A stretch of DNA of 64,000 bases from an uncultured Faecalibacterium sp. (GCA_934503275.1 CAKSVD010000002.1:62001-126000); one strand, 5' to 3'; positions 16,849-25,482 are shown, counted from the first letter of the stretch. Numbers and translations are program-made. Notes: generated by a model not told the origin, from the sequence alone.

Positions 16849-17600
16849 GCTTCTGCCTCCTTTACAAAGGTATACTGCTTATATTTCGGGTTCGGGCAGT
16901 GGTTGGTCAGGATGGCACCGCCGTGCAGTTCCGTGATGACCGCCGGGTAAATTTTAGAAAACTTGGCGTCATCCACAAGAAACCAGCTTTCCCTTGCGCG
17001 GCGGACGGCTGCGGCCTTTACCGCTGCTTCCTCGGGGTCCGGGGTGGTAAAGCCCGCCTCCAGCGCCACACCGTTGGCACCCATGAATGCTTTGGTGAAG
17101 TTATATTGCTGGATACTGCTGACCGCTGCCGTACCCACGATGGCCTCGGTCTGGGGGCGCAGCAGCCCGCCGGGCAGATACACCCGGCAGCCCTTTTGCG
17201 CCAGCAGCCGGGCGTGCGCCACGCCGTTGGTCACATAGGTGGCTTTGAGTGTTGCTCCCGTCAGCGCCCGCACCAGCTCCAGCGTGGTGGTGCCTGCATC
17301 AATGAACACAAAATCCTCGGCGGTGATGAGCGCTGTAGCGGCTGCGGCAATGCTGCGCTTTTCGGTTACCGCCAGTGTCTCCTTGGCTTCCATGGTGGGC
17401 TCGTCTGCCAGAAAGCGGCTGTCCGGCAGGGTAGCCCCTCCGTGCACCTTGGTCAGCCTGCCTTGCCGGTCCAGTTCGGTCAAATCGCGCCGGATGGTGG
17501 ATTCGCTGGTGTGCAGCGCCTCGCACAGCTGCTGCACCGTCACGGTGCGCTGCTCGTTCAGCTGCTCTAAGATCAATGCAAAACGTTCCTCTGCCAGCAT
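16845..17600 (-). CDS. fruR: DeoR-family regulator of the fructose operon
   Basis: This 251-residue DeoR/GlpR-type repressor has an N-terminal winged helix (about 1-57) with 'VQQLCEALHTSESTIRRDLTEL' (key residues STIRRDL) and 'GRLTKVHGGA'. A C-terminal sugar-phosphate sensor follows, with 'FIDAGTTTLEL' and 'VTNGVAHARLL'. By analogy with known FruR, fructose 1-phosphate should release it from DNA. It is first in the operon. Three 10-bp direct repeats at 17693-17722 overlap its -35 region and are the likely operator, giving autorepression. Its ribosome site (GGGAAAAG) is weak. Confidence 0.92.
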   Translation of the reverse strand: MLAEERFALILEQLNEQRTVTVQQLCEALHTSESTIRRDLTELDRQGRLTKVHGGATLPDSRFLADEPTMEAKETLAVTEKRSIAAAATALITAEDFVFIDAGTTTLELVRALTGATLKATYVTNGVAHARLLAQKGCRVYLPGGLLRPQTEAIVGTAAVSSIQQYNFTKAFMGANGVALEAGFTTPDPEEAAVKAAAVRRARESWFLVDDAKFSKIYPAVITELHGGAILTNHCPNPKYKQYTFVKEAEA

Positions 17601-17678
17601 GGTGTCTTTTCCCTTCTTTCCTTCCCACGCCTGACCGATTTTGCACGGTCTTGGCGTGTTTTGGCTGTCTGTAGCTTT

Positions 17679-17722
17679 ATTATAGCAAAAAATCAGTCAA
17701 AATCAATCATTTTCAATCGTTT
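17679..17722 (-). promoter_or_regulatory. fruR promoter with tandem 10-bp operator repeats
   Basis: Read leftwards, TTGATT (17701-17706) and TATAAT (17679-17684) are 16 bases apart. On the + strand three units, TCAGTCAAAA, TCAATCATTT and TCAATCGTTT, lie head to tail at 17693-17722, exactly one helical turn apart, as direct repeats bound by DeoR-family repressors often do. Confidence 0.65.
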
Positions 17723-17725
17723 TCG

Positions 17726-17757
17726 CGCACAAAAAAATCTCTTCGATTTTTGTGCAC
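17726..17757. repeat. AT-rich inverted repeat upstream of fruR
   Basis: GCGCACAAAAAAATC and GATTTTTGTGCAC pair around CTTC. It has no T-run in either direction long enough to call a terminator, and it lies just upstream of the fruR promoter. Confidence 0.5.
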
Positions 17758-17794
17758 CATTGCCAACATCTTGGATACAAGAACATTTTTGCGC

Positions 17795-17834
17795 CAAAAA
17801 AAGACCACCGCACTTATGTATGCGGTGGTCTTTT
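17795..17834 (-). terminator. Terminator after the C69 peptidase
   Basis: AAGACCACCGCA (17801-17812) pairs with TGCGGTGGTCTT (17821-17832), and a T7 run follows leftwards. It lies about 55 bases past the stop at 17887. Confidence 0.85.
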
Positions 17835-17886
17835 CTGCATTTATGTGACCGGTCATGACCGGTTTTGGCGCTTTGGCTGGTTTTAC

Positions 17887-19371
17887 TCAGGCATCCGAGC
17901 GGGAGTAGGCGTTTTTCATCTGGCTGCTCAGTTCAAACAGAACTTTATCCAGCGTGTCGGCGGCCTTCTCCTGCAGCATAGCGGCAATGGCGGTGTTGGC
18001 TTCCTCCCGCAGGGCGGCGCGGCTTGCGGCGTCCGGCTCGGCGGCAAGCTTTGCGTCGTACTGGTTCACCAGTGCACGGCCGGCAGAGAGCACGGCTTCC
18101 TCGTAGCGCTCGAGGTGGAACAGGGACTTGTTATAGGAGGCATCTGCCATGGCGGCGATCAGGCGGCTGGTCCAGTAGAAATTATCGGTGGACACGGTGC
18201 CGGTGGTGTTTGCCAGATACTCCGGGGTGCGCTCCACGTTGGCGTAGAAGGGCACCATGGTGTTGAAGGCGTTGGAGGCATAGGCCACCCACTCCACTGC
18301 GCGGGATTCCTCCGGCTGGTCGGGACGCATCTGCAGCAGGGCCATAAAGTCGTTGCGGTTGATGCCGATGGAGCGGTATGCGCCCTTTGCAGACTTGTCG
18401 CCGTAGCTCAAATAGGGGTCGTAGGGGGTGCCCTGATAGTGGCTGGACAGCATATACTTGATGTCCTCCGGGGTCACCTTGCGCTCCGGCACCATGCACC
18501 ACGGCAGGTCATCGGACATGGGGGTGTAGTCGGCATCGGCGCCCTCCCACACCCATGTGCGGGGGTTGAGGTAGCGCAGCATATACCATGCGCGGGGGGT
18601 ATTGTAAACGTGGTCGGCGTCATCGTGGCTGCCAAAGGCGTCCCGGGGGTTCAGTGCGCCGTCCAAAGAGAGGTCGAGGTGGTTCTTGGCAATGAACTCC
18701 CGCAGGTCGGCAGAGCAGAGGTAGTTTTCCTGTGCGCCGAAGGCATCGTCCAGATCAAAGGTGTCGATGCCCAGCTGGTTGGGCATGACCACATACACAT
18801 CGTCCGGCACACGGCGGGCGATCCAGTGGTGACCGCCGATGGTCTCCAGCCACCAGATCTCGTTTACGTCCTGAAAAGCGATGCCGTTCATCTCGTAAGT
18901 ACCGTACTGCTCCAGCAGACTGCCCAGACGCAGCACGCCCTCGCGGGCAGAGTGGATGTAGGGCAGCACCAGATAGACGATATCCTCCTCGCCGATGCCG
19001 CCGGGCACCTCAGGCTTTTCGCCCTTGGCGGGCTGATACTCCACCAGCGGGTCTGCGCCCAGCACGCGGGGGTTGGAGGTGATGGTCTCGGTGGCGGTCA
19101 TGCCCACGTTAGCGGCATTGATGCCGGAGGCTGCCCAGATGCCCTTGCCCTCCACGGCGTTGGGCATGGCGGTAAACCGCAGTGCGCCCTCCGGCAGGGG
19201 GATTTCCACATGGGAGAGGACGCTGCGGTAGGTCTTGGGCAGCTCCTCCGGGTGGATCACAGTGAATTTTTTAGCGGTGAAATGGCCGGAGCCGGAGTCA
19301 TCGTTGCGGGCGATCATGGTAGAGCCATCGTACGATGCTGCCTTGCCGACCAGAATGGTAGTGCAAGCCAT
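17887..19371 (-). CDS. C69 family dipeptidase
   Basis: This 494-residue N-terminal-nucleophile peptidase resembles PepD/dipeptidase A. It begins MACTTILVGK, and the Cys at position 3 would become the N-terminal nucleophile after processing. 'ASYDGSTMIARNDDSG', 'GIWAASGINAANVGMTATETI' (key residues GINAANVGMTATET) and 'EIWWLETIGGHHWIARRVPDD' (key residues WWLETIGGHHW) are typical. These enzymes cut dipeptides and short peptides, so it should feed amino acids to the cell. No classical signal peptide is visible. The start at 19371 is set by GGAGG 9 bases upstream. The gene stands alone with its own terminator. Confidence 0.93.
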   Translation of the reverse strand: MACTTILVGKAASYDGSTMIARNDDSGSGHFTAKKFTVIHPEELPKTYRSVLSHVEIPLPEGALRFTAMPNAVEGKGIWAASGINAANVGMTATETITSNPRVLGADPLVEYQPAKGEKPEVPGGIGEEDIVYLVLPYIHSAREGVLRLGSLLEQYGTYEMNGIAFQDVNEIWWLETIGGHHWIARRVPDDVYVVMPNQLGIDTFDLDDAFGAQENYLCSADLREFIAKNHLDLSLDGALNPRDAFGSHDDADHVYNTPRAWYMLRYLNPRTWVWEGADADYTPMSDDLPWCMVPERKVTPEDIKYMLSSHYQGTPYDPYLSYGDKSAKGAYRSIGINRNDFMALLQMRPDQPEESRAVEWVAYASNAFNTMVPFYANVERTPEYLANTTGTVSTDNFYWTSRLIAAMADASYNKSLFHLERYEEAVLSAGRALVNQYDAKLAAEPDAASRAALREEANTAIAAMLQEKAADTLDKVLFELSSQMKNAYSRSDA

Positions 19372-19441
19372 AGGTTTTCCCTCCATATTCTATAATGTGC
19401 CTCTATTGTAGAACTTTTGCAGCGGAATTGCAACCGGGAAA

Positions 19442-19479
19442 CAAAAACCGCCGCGCTGCGTACCACGGCAGAGCGGCGG
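19442..19479 (-). terminator. Terminator after the orphan ABC binding protein
   Basis: A 12-bp stem with one mismatch (19448-19459 with 19468-19479) is followed leftwards by TTTTTGTTT, 25 bases beyond the stop. Confidence 0.85.
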
Positions 19480-19503
19480 GAGATGGAATGCTTTTTCAGG
19501 CTG

Positions 19504-20556
19504 TTACTGGGCTGTCCAGTAGAAGTCCTCGCCGGGCAGCGCGCCGCCCACGGCGGCGGGGTCGGCATCGTAGAGCACCTGCAGGTAACCGGCGGCGTCT
19601 GCCTTCAGTTCTTCGCCGGTCAGGCAGACGATGTTGCAGTTGGGCAGCGCCTTTTTGGCGATGGCGGCCTTTGCCACCACGCCCTGCTCCTCACACAGAG
19701 CGGCGGTGCCGTCCAGATCGGTGTTGGCGGCGTTCACGCTCTGGGCGTAGTCTGCCAGAAAGGCGGCCACCACGTCCGGGTGCTCCTCGGCGTAGGCCTT
19801 GCGCACCACGGTCACACCGGTGATCAGCTGAGTGTCTGCCACCTTGTCCCACTCGGCGGTCAGGTCAAGGGCTACCCGCAGGGTGTCGTCCTTCAGCCCG
19901 GCGGCGGTCACATAGGGCTGGGGCAGCACGGCAATGGCGTCCTGCGTGCTGGCCATCTGGGCGGTCACCTCGGTAGCCTCGCTGTAATACTGGATGTCCA
20001 CATCCTTGTCCGGGTCAAGGCCGTTGGCGGTAAGCAGATAGCGTAGCACATATTCCGGGGTAGTGCCCTTGCCGGTGGACAGGATGGTGCGGCCCTTGAG
20101 GTCGGCCATGCTGTGGACGGTGTCGCCCTGCTCTACCACATACAAAACGCCCAAGGTGTTCACTGCCACGGCCTGAATGCCGCCGCTGGTTTTCTGGTAC
20201 AGGGTCGCAGCTAGATTGGCCGGGATGGCAGCCATGTCCAGCTCACCCTTGATGAGCAGCGGCACGATCTCGTCCGCAGCGCCGTAAAGCTGCAGGTCGT
20301 AGTCCATGGCGGCGGTGCCGGCCTGCTCCATCGAGAGCAGGTTGACAAGCCCCATGGTGGTGGGGCCCTTCAGCCCGGCGATGCGCAGCGGCTCGGTGGC
20401 AGACAGCGGCGCTGCGGCCTCTTCCTCAGAAGCAGCCGCAGAGGATGCAGCCTCGGACGCCGCCGTGCTGGAAACGGCAGAACTTGCGCTGCCGCCGCAG
20501 GCTGCAAGGCTCAGTGCAAGGCTGAACGCCAGCAGTAAGGACAGGATCTTTTTCAT
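19504..20556 (-). CDS. ABC-type substrate-binding lipoprotein (orphan)
   Basis: This 350-residue secreted lipoprotein has signal 'LAFSLALSLAACGG' with the lipobox Cys at about residue 20, then a Ser/Ala linker. The body ('RIAGLKGPTTMGLV', 'GELDMAAIPANLAATLYQ', 'LVTANGLDPDKDV'-like segments) matches the NitT/TauT/SsuA (THI5-like) type 2 periplasmic-binding family, which captures nitrate-, sulfonate- or pyrimidine-like ligands. No permease or ATPase is encoded nearby, which is unusual; it may share a transporter elsewhere or serve as a sensor. It diverges from the Crp/Fnr regulator with 186 bases between starts, so that regulator may control it. Confidence 0.87.
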   Translation of the reverse strand: MKKILSLLLAFSLALSLAACGGSASSAVSSTAASEAASSAAASEEEAAAPLSATEPLRIAGLKGPTTMGLVNLLSMEQAGTAAMDYDLQLYGAADEIVPLLIKGELDMAAIPANLAATLYQKTSGGIQAVAVNTLGVLYVVEQGDTVHSMADLKGRTILSTGKGTTPEYVLRYLLTANGLDPDKDVDIQYYSEATEVTAQMASTQDAIAVLPQPYVTAAGLKDDTLRVALDLTAEWDKVADTQLITGVTVVRKAYAEEHPDVVAAFLADYAQSVNAANTDLDGTAALCEEQGVVAKAAIAKKALPNCNIVCLTGEELKADAAGYLQVLYDADPAAVGGALPGEDFYWTAQ

Positions 20557-20636
20557 GATTACTCCTTTTCACACCCGGCACGCCCCGGTACGGGAAGCGG
20601 AAACCGGTCTTTTTTTGAAAAATTTTGCAAAATCAT

Positions 20637-20665
20637 TTGCTTTGCGCGTTCCAGTTTACTATAAT
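20637..20665 (+). promoter_or_regulatory. Promoter of the Crp/Fnr-family regulator
   Basis: TTGCTT (20637-20642) and TATAAT (20660-20665) are 17 bases apart. Transcription should start near 20672, just before the palindrome at 20681-20698. Confidence 0.75.
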
Positions 20666-20680
20666 AGGGGTAAAAATACC

Positions 20681-20698
20681 GTTGCGTGCGCAACGCAA
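20681..20698. promoter_or_regulatory. Candidate Crp/Fnr-family operator
   Basis: Two overlapping dyads are seen: GTTGCG-TG-CGCAAC (20681-20694) and TTGCGT-n5-ACGCAA (20682-20698). Lying just downstream of the -10, they suit repression of the adjacent Crp/Fnr gene by its own product. Confidence 0.6.
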
Positions 20699-20742
20699 TT
20701 GCAGGAGGCTGCAGAGAATACTGTTTTCTCTGCGGAGTTGCG

Positions 20743-21423
20743 ATGAATAATTATCTGCCGCTGTTACAAAACACCACGCTGTTCGCGGGTCTTTCCGCTG
20801 CGGAACTCAGCACGCTGCTGTCCCGGCTGGGGGCCAGTGTGCGCAGCTACGGCAAGGGCGAAGCCCTTGTGCTGGCGGGGGAGCCCAGCCGCCGGGTGGG
20901 CGTCGTGCTGTCCGGTGAGTTGGAGGCCTATCGCCCGGCACCGGGCGGGGCACGCATCCCCATCGCCCGGGTAGAGCCGGGCGGGGTGTACGGGGACGTG
21001 CTGGGAGGCTCCAGCCTGTCCAGCCCGGTCACCGTGCTGGCTGCCGCCCCCTGTGAGGTGCTGCTGCTGCCCTACGAGCGGCTGCTGCTCTCGGACGGCA
21101 GCCCCGCCCACCAGCGGGTGGTGCAGAACCTTGTGCGCACCATCAGCGATAAATATTTTTCCCTCTCCCGCCGCATCGACCTGCTGGTGATGAAGAGCCT
21201 GCGCGCCAAGGTGGCAGCCTATCTGCTCAGCGAGGCCGCCCGCGCCCACAGCCTGACCTTCAGCATCCCCTTCTCCCGCATCCAGCTGGCGGATTACCTC
21301 AATTGCGACCGTAGCGCCCTTTCCCGGGAGTTGAGCACCATGCAGAAGGAAGGCCTCATCGACACCTACCGCAGCAGCTTCAAGCTGCTGGAACCGGATG
21401 CCTTGCAGCAGATGGTGCAGTAG
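20743..21423 (+). CDS. Crp/Fnr family transcriptional regulator
   Basis: This is a 226-residue protein. An N-terminal cyclic-nucleotide-binding-type beta roll (about 1-120; 'GEALVLAGEPSRRVGVVLSGELEAY', key residues VLxGE and VLSGELE) is followed by the dimer helix and a winged helix ('FSRIQLADYLNCDRSALSRELSTMQKEG', key residues LADYLNCDRSALSREL). No Fnr-like N-terminal Cys cluster is present; only Cys in 'AAPCEVLLL' and 'NCDRS' are seen. The cAMP-binding Arg-Ser pair is absent. The ligand is therefore unknown; heme or redox sensing, as in HcpR/CooA relatives, is possible. The start at 20743 is set by GCGGAG 5 bases upstream. It diverges from the orphan ABC binding protein. Confidence 0.9.
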   Translation: MNNYLPLLQNTTLFAGLSAAELSTLLSRLGASVRSYGKGEALVLAGEPSRRVGVVLSGELEAYRPAPGGARIPIARVEPGGVYGDVLGGSSLSSPVTVLAAAPCEVLLLPYERLLLSDGSPAHQRVVQNLVRTISDKYFSLSRRIDLLVMKSLRAKVAAYLLSEAARAHSLTFSIPFSRIQLADYLNCDRSALSRELSTMQKEGLIDTYRSSFKLLEPDALQQMVQ

Positions 21424-21425
21424 AC

Positions 21426-21510
21426 CCCTTCAGTCTGCTTCACAGACAACTCCCCCAAGGGGGAGCCTTTTCCCGGAAGATAAACTTTACGGCGATGACT
21501 GAGAGGGTTA
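21426..21510. repeat. Dispersed palindromic element, copy A
   Basis: It holds CTCCCCCAAGGGGGAG (21450-21465), a CAGTCTGCTTCACAGAC unit before it, and ends with TGACTGAGAGGGTTA (21496-21510), the inverse of its CCCTTCAGTC beginning. The same modules recur near 30108, 31761-31971 and 46848-46931. Confidence 0.7.
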
Positions 21511-21535
21511 TTTTACAAAAAGGAGCTCATTTATT

Positions 21536-22516
21536 ATGTCCAAGCCTGTTCTCTGGATCGTGATCCCCTGCTACAACGAGGAGCAGGTGCTGCCTATTAC
21601 AGCACCCATGTTTCTGGAAAAGATCCACAGTCTGACCGCACAGGGGCTGGTCAGCGATAAAAGCCGGGTGCTCTTTGTCAACGATGGCTCCCGCGACAAA
21701 ACGTGGGAGTTGATCCAAGGCTTTGCCGCACAGGACGAGCACTATATCGGCATTTCCCAAAGCCGCAACCGCGGCCACCAGAATGCCGTGCTGGCGGGGC
21801 TGATGGAGGCGCTGCACAGCGACAGCTGCGATATCACCATCTCCATTGACTGCGACGGTCAGGACGATATCAATGCCATGGACGAGATGGTGAAAAAGTA
21901 TCTGGACGGTGCCGAGGTGGTGTATGGTGTGCGCAGCCGCCGGGACACCGACACCTTTTTCAAGCGGTTTACCGCCGAGGGCTTTTATCATGTGATGAAC
22001 GCTCTGGGCGCGGATATTGTGTTCAACCACGCAGACTACCGCCTGATCAGCACCCGCGTGCTGGAAAGCTTTGCGGATTACAGGGAGGTCAACATCTTTT
22101 TGCGGGGCATGGTGCCGCTGGTGGGCTTTGCCCACGATGTGGTCACCTACGAGCGCCACGAGCGTTTGGCAGGCGAGAGCCACTACCCCCTGAGCAAGAT
22201 GCTGGCGCTGGCCTTTGACGGCATTACCAGTCTTTCCAACAAGCCCATCCGCATCATCACCGGGGCGGGCATCGTAGTGAGCCTTGTCAGTTTTATCGGG
22301 GTCATCTGGGCCATCGTGTGCGCCGCTATGGGCAGCAGCGTGGCAGGCTGGGCCTCCACTGTGTGCATCGTCTGCTTTATGAGCGGCGTGCAGCTGGTGT
22401 GTCTGGGCGTGATCGGCGAGTATATCGGCAAGATCTATATGGAAACAAAGGCCCGCCCGCGCTATATCATCTCGGAGCGCACATGGGCTCCCTACGAAAG
22501 GAAATATCACGGATGA
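21536..22516 (+). CDS. Family 2 glycosyltransferase with two C-terminal membrane helices
   Basis: This 326-residue protein is of DPM1/GtrB type. The GT2 domain (about 1-230) shows 'WIVIPCYNEEQVLP', 'LFVNDGSRDKTW', 'QSRNRGHQNAVLAGL' and the metal-binding 'SIDCDGQDDINAM'. Two membrane helices (about 235-300) and a basic tail follow. Such enzymes move a sugar from a nucleotide donor to undecaprenyl phosphate on the inner face of the membrane, for decorating wall polymers. The acceptor and sugar cannot be told. The start has AAGGAG 10 bases upstream. Its stop overlaps the next start (ATGA). Confidence 0.92.
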   Translation: MSKPVLWIVIPCYNEEQVLPITAPMFLEKIHSLTAQGLVSDKSRVLFVNDGSRDKTWELIQGFAAQDEHYIGISQSRNRGHQNAVLAGLMEALHSDSCDITISIDCDGQDDINAMDEMVKKYLDGAEVVYGVRSRRDTDTFFKRFTAEGFYHVMNALGADIVFNHADYRLISTRVLESFADYREVNIFLRGMVPLVGFAHDVVTYERHERLAGESHYPLSKMLALAFDGITSLSNKPIRIITGAGIVVSLVSFIGVIWAIVCAAMGSSVAGWASTVCIVCFMSGVQLVCLGVIGEYIGKIYMETKARPRYIISERTWAPYERKYHG

Positions 22517-23097
22517 GCAAGCAAAGCTGGAAGGGCAGCACCCTTTTGAACCCGGAGCCGCCGGTACTGGTATCCTGCGGCGGGCTGGATAAGCCCAACC
22601 TTATCACGATCGGCTGGACAGGCACCATCTGCACCCAGCCCAGCATGGTATCCATCAGCGTGCGGCCGGAGCGGTATAGCCATCAGCTGCTGTGCGAGAG
22701 CGGGCAGTTCGCCATTAATCTGCCCACTGAAAAGCTGGTGCGCGCCATTGACTGGTGCGGCGTGAAGAGCGGCCGCGACGTGGACAAGTTTGCCGCCTGC
22801 GGCCTGCACGCTGCCTCCGGCAGTGTACTGACCGACTGCCCGGTGCTGGAGGAAAGCCCGGTCAATCTGGAGTGCCGCATCACCCAGCGCATCCCGCTGG
22901 GCAGTCACGACCTGTTTTTGGCCGAAGTGGTGGCCTGCGATGTGGACGAGAGCCTGCTGGACGAAAAAGGCAAGCTGTGTCTGGACAAGGCGAACCTCAT
23001 CGTGTATAGCCACGGGGAGTATCTGGCCCTTGGCAAAAAGCTGGGCACCTTCGGTTACAGTGTGCGCAAGAAAAAGCCCGTAAAACGCAAGAAATAA
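22513..23097 (+). CDS. Flavin reductase-like (FMN-binding split barrel) protein
   Basis: This 194-residue cytoplasmic protein resembles the FlaRed/flavoredoxin family: 'PEPPVLVSCGGLDKPNLITIGWTGTICTQPSMVSISVRPERYSH' (key residues LVSCG, NxITIGW, PPMVSISVRP-like) and 'FAINLPTEKLVRAIDWCGVKSGRDVDKF' (key residues FAINLP and SGRDVDKF). These bind FMN and move electrons or reduce flavins. It overlaps the glycosyltransferase stop by 4 bases, an odd pairing with no evident link. The ATG at 22513 is chosen over earlier in-frame codons because of that overlap; a lysine-rich tail ends the protein. Confidence 0.9.
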   Translation: MSKQSWKGSTLLNPEPPVLVSCGGLDKPNLITIGWTGTICTQPSMVSISVRPERYSHQLLCESGQFAINLPTEKLVRAIDWCGVKSGRDVDKFAACGLHAASGSVLTDCPVLEESPVNLECRITQRIPLGSHDLFLAEVVACDVDESLLDEKGKLCLDKANLIVYSHGEYLALGKKLGTFGYSVRKKKPVKRKK

Positions 23098-23130
23098 CAA
23101 AAAGGCGATGCCGCAGGGCATCGCCTTTTT
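23098..23130. terminator. Bidirectional terminator
   Basis: AAAAAGGCGATGCC and GGCATCGCCTTTTT form a 14-bp perfect stem between the convergent flavin reductase and metA genes, with A/T runs on both sides. Confidence 0.92.
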
Positions 23131-23135
23131 GTTGT

Positions 23136-24071
23136 TTACTTCTCGTGTTTTACCCGCTGGATATCTCCCAAGTCGTAGGGGGTGTTCTGGTAGACATAAT
23201 AGTTCAGCCAGTTTTCATACAGCAGGTGGGCGTGGGCACGCCAGCGGAACAGCGGCGGCTTTGCGGGGTCATCGTCCGGGTAGTAGTTGACGGGCACATG
23301 GATGGGCAGACCCTTGGCCACATCCCGCTTATACTCGGCATCCAGCGTGTACTTATCGTACTCCGGGTGTCCGGTGACAAAGATCTGTCGCCCGTTCTCG
23401 GTGCTCATGAGAAAGGGCCCGGCGGCATCGCTCTCGGCCAGAATGCGCAGGACGGCGCAGTTGTCCACATCCTCCCGGCAGATGCCGGTGTGGCGGCTGT
23501 GGGGGGCGTAGAACACCTCATCAAAGCCGCGCACCAGCGGGTTTGCCGGGCGGGTGACCCGGTGCTCGAACACGCCGAACATCTTTTCCGGCAGCAGCTG
23601 CTTGCGTACGCCGTAGTGGTAGTATAGCCCTGCCTGTGCGCCCCAGCAGACATGAAGGGTGGAGTAGACGTTCGTTTCGCTGAAGTCCATGATCTCGCAC
23701 AGTTCGTTCCAGTAGTCCACCTGCTCAAAATCCATGGTCTCCACCGGCGCACCGGTGATGATCATACCGTCGTAGCGGTTGTTCTTCACCTCGTCAAAGG
23801 TCTTGTAAAAGGTCTCAAGGTGAGCAGCTGACACATGGGTAGCAGAGTGGCTGGCGGTCTGCAGCAGGGTCATGTGCACCTGCAGCGGGGTGTTGGCCAG
23901 CAGCCGGGCGATCTGGGTCTCGGTGGCGATCTTGGTGGGCATCAGGTTCAGGATCAGAATTTCCAGCGGACGGATATGCTGCGCCAGCGCCCGCTCCCGG
24001 TGCATGACAAAGACGTTTTCCTCATACAGGGCGTCAAAGGCGGGTAAGGTTTTGGGAATGATCAGCGGCAT
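23136..24071 (-). CDS. metA: Homoserine O-acetyltransferase (MetA family)
   Basis: This 311-residue cytoplasmic enzyme acylates homoserine for methionine synthesis. It has '[18 protein letters not shown]', '[15 protein letters not shown]', catalytic Cys142 in '[10 protein letters not shown]', and '[16 protein letters not shown]'. Residue 111 is Glu ('GAPVE'), the residue tied to acetyl-CoA use in the Bacillus cereus enzyme, where Gly at this place in E. coli gives succinyl-CoA use. O-acetylhomoserine is the substrate of the adjacent MetY, so the two agree. The start has AAGGAG 11 bases upstream. It lies downstream of metY on the same strand and may receive read-through past the hairpin at 24157-24190. 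Confidence 0.95.
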   Translation of the reverse strand: MPLIIPKTLPAFDALYEENVFVMHRERALAQHIRPLEILILNLMPTKIATETQIARLLANTPLQVHMTLLQTASHSATHVSAAHLETFYKTFDEVKNNRYDGMIITGAPVETMDFEQVDYWNELCEIMDFSETNVYSTLHVCWGAQAGLYYHYGVRKQLLPEKMFGVFEHRVTRPANPLVRGFDEVFYAPHSRHTGICREDVDNCAVLRILAESDAAGPFLMSTENGRQIFVTGHPEYDKYTLDAEYKRDVAKGLPIHVPVNYYPDDDPAKPPLFRWRAHAHLLYENWLNYYVYQNTPYDLGDIQRVKHEK

Positions 24072-24156
24072 AGGGAAGTCGCTCCTTTGCTAGACGATTC
24101 AAAAATGGCTCCGCGTTCGCTTTGCCATCTTCAGGGGTATCATGATTTTTGATTTC

Positions 24157-24190
24157 ACATTTGTCGCGGCCTATTGGCCGCGACAAATGT
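24157..24190 (-). terminator. Strong hairpin between metY and metA
   Basis: A perfect 15-bp stem (24157-24171 with 24176-24190) has a 4-base loop. No real T-run follows on the minus strand (GAAATCAAAAATC), so it may be a processing or partial-termination site rather than a full stop. Confidence 0.55.
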
Positions 24191-24207
24191 ATTTTCACGG
24201 GAGGGAA

Positions 24208-25482
24208 TCATACCTTATCCAGTGCCTGTGCGATATCGGCAATAAGATCCTCGGCGGATTCCAGACCGCAGCTCATGCGCACCAGTTCGGCAGGTACACC
24301 GGCGGCGGCCAGCTGCTCGTCATTCATCTGACGGTGGGTGCTGGAGGCAGGGTTCAGGCAGCAGGTGCGGGCATCCGCCACATGGGTCTCGATGGCGGCA
24401 AGCTTCAACTCCTTCATAAAGGTGCTGGCGGCCTCGCGTCCGCCGGCCAGACCAAAGCTTACCACGCCGCAGCTGCCGCCCGGCAGATACTTCTGCGCCA
24501 GTGCGTGGTAGGGGCTGCTTTCCAGCCCGCAGTAGTTCACATAGGCCACCTTGGGGTGGTTCTCCAAGAACTGTGCCACCGCCATGCCGTTGGCGCAGTG
24601 GCGCTGCATCCGGACGTGCAGACTTTCCAGACCAAGGTTCAGCATATAGGCGTTCATGGGGGACTGCATGGAGCCGAAGTCCCGCATCAGCTGCGCGGTG
24701 GCCTTGGTGATGAAAGCACCCTCCTTGCCGAAGCGCTCGGCATAGGTGATGCCGTGGTAGCTGTCATCCGGGGTGCACAGACCCGGGAACTTCTCGGCGT
24801 GGGCCATCCAGTCGAACTTGCCGCCGTCCACGATGGCACCGCCCAGCACTGCGCCGTGGCCGTCCATGTACTTGGTGGTGGAGTGGGTCACGATGTCCGC
24901 GCCCCACTCAAAGGGGCGGCAGTTGACCGGCGTGGGGAAGGTGTTGTCCACAATCAGCGGCACGCCGTGGGCGTGGGCAGCCTTGGCAAACTTTTCAATG
25001 TCCAGCACGGTCAGCGCGGGGTTTGCGATGGTCTCGCCGAACACCACCTTGGTGTTCGGCTGGAAGGCGGCGTTCAGTTCCTCCTCGGTGCACAGGGGGT
25101 CTACAAAGGTGGCGGTGATGCCCATCTTGGCCATGGTGACCGAGATAAGGTTGAAGGTGCCGCCGTAGATGGTGCTGGAGGCCACGATGTGATCCCCGGC
25201 CTCGCAGATATTGAACAGCGCAAAGAAGTTTGCGGCCTGTCCGCTGGAGGTAAGCATGGCGGCGGTACCGCCCTCCAACTCGCAGATCTTTTTGGCTACC
25301 ATGTCGCAGGTGGGGTTCTGCAGACGGGAATAGAAATAGCCGTCTGCCTCCAGATCGAACAGCTTGCCCATGTCCTCGCTGGTGGCGTACTTGAAGGTGG
25401 TGGACTGGATGATGGGGATCTGACGGGGCTCGCCGTTGCCGGGGGTGTAGCCGCCCTGCACACAGATGGTATCACGGTTCAT
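24208..25482 (-). CDS. metY: O-acetylhomoserine sulfhydrylase
   Basis: This 424-residue PLP enzyme makes homocysteine from O-acetylhomoserine and sulfide. It is of the Cys/Met-metabolism family: 'PIIQSTTFKYATSEDMGKLF', 'FYSRLQNPTCDMVAKKICELEGG' (key residues YSRLQNPT), 'LTSSGQAANFFALFNI', 'VDNTFPTPVNCRPFEWGADIVTHSTTKYMDGHG' (PLP Lys in 'HSTTKYMDGHG'). The start at 25482 is set by AAGGAG 8 bases upstream; a longer frame has no ribosome site. It is the last gene of metQ-metN-metI-metY, 96 bases after metI, under the Met T-box at the operon head. Confidence 0.95.
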   Translation of the reverse strand: MNRDTICVQGGYTPGNGEPRQIPIIQSTTFKYATSEDMGKLFDLEADGYFYSRLQNPTCDMVAKKICELEGGTAAMLTSSGQAANFFALFNICEAGDHIVASSTIYGGTFNLISVTMAKMGITATFVDPLCTEEELNAAFQPNTKVVFGETIANPALTVLDIEKFAKAAHAHGVPLIVDNTFPTPVNCRPFEWGADIVTHSTTKYMDGHGAVLGGAIVDGGKFDWMAHAEKFPGLCTPDDSYHGITYAERFGKEGAFITKATAQLMRDFGSMQSPMNAYMLNLGLESLHVRMQRHCANGMAVAQFLENHPKVAYVNYCGLESSPYHALAQKYLPGGSCGVVSFGLAGGREAASTFMKELKLAAIETHVADARTCCLNPASSTHRQMNDEQLAAAGVPAELVRMSCGLESAEDLIADIAQALDKV

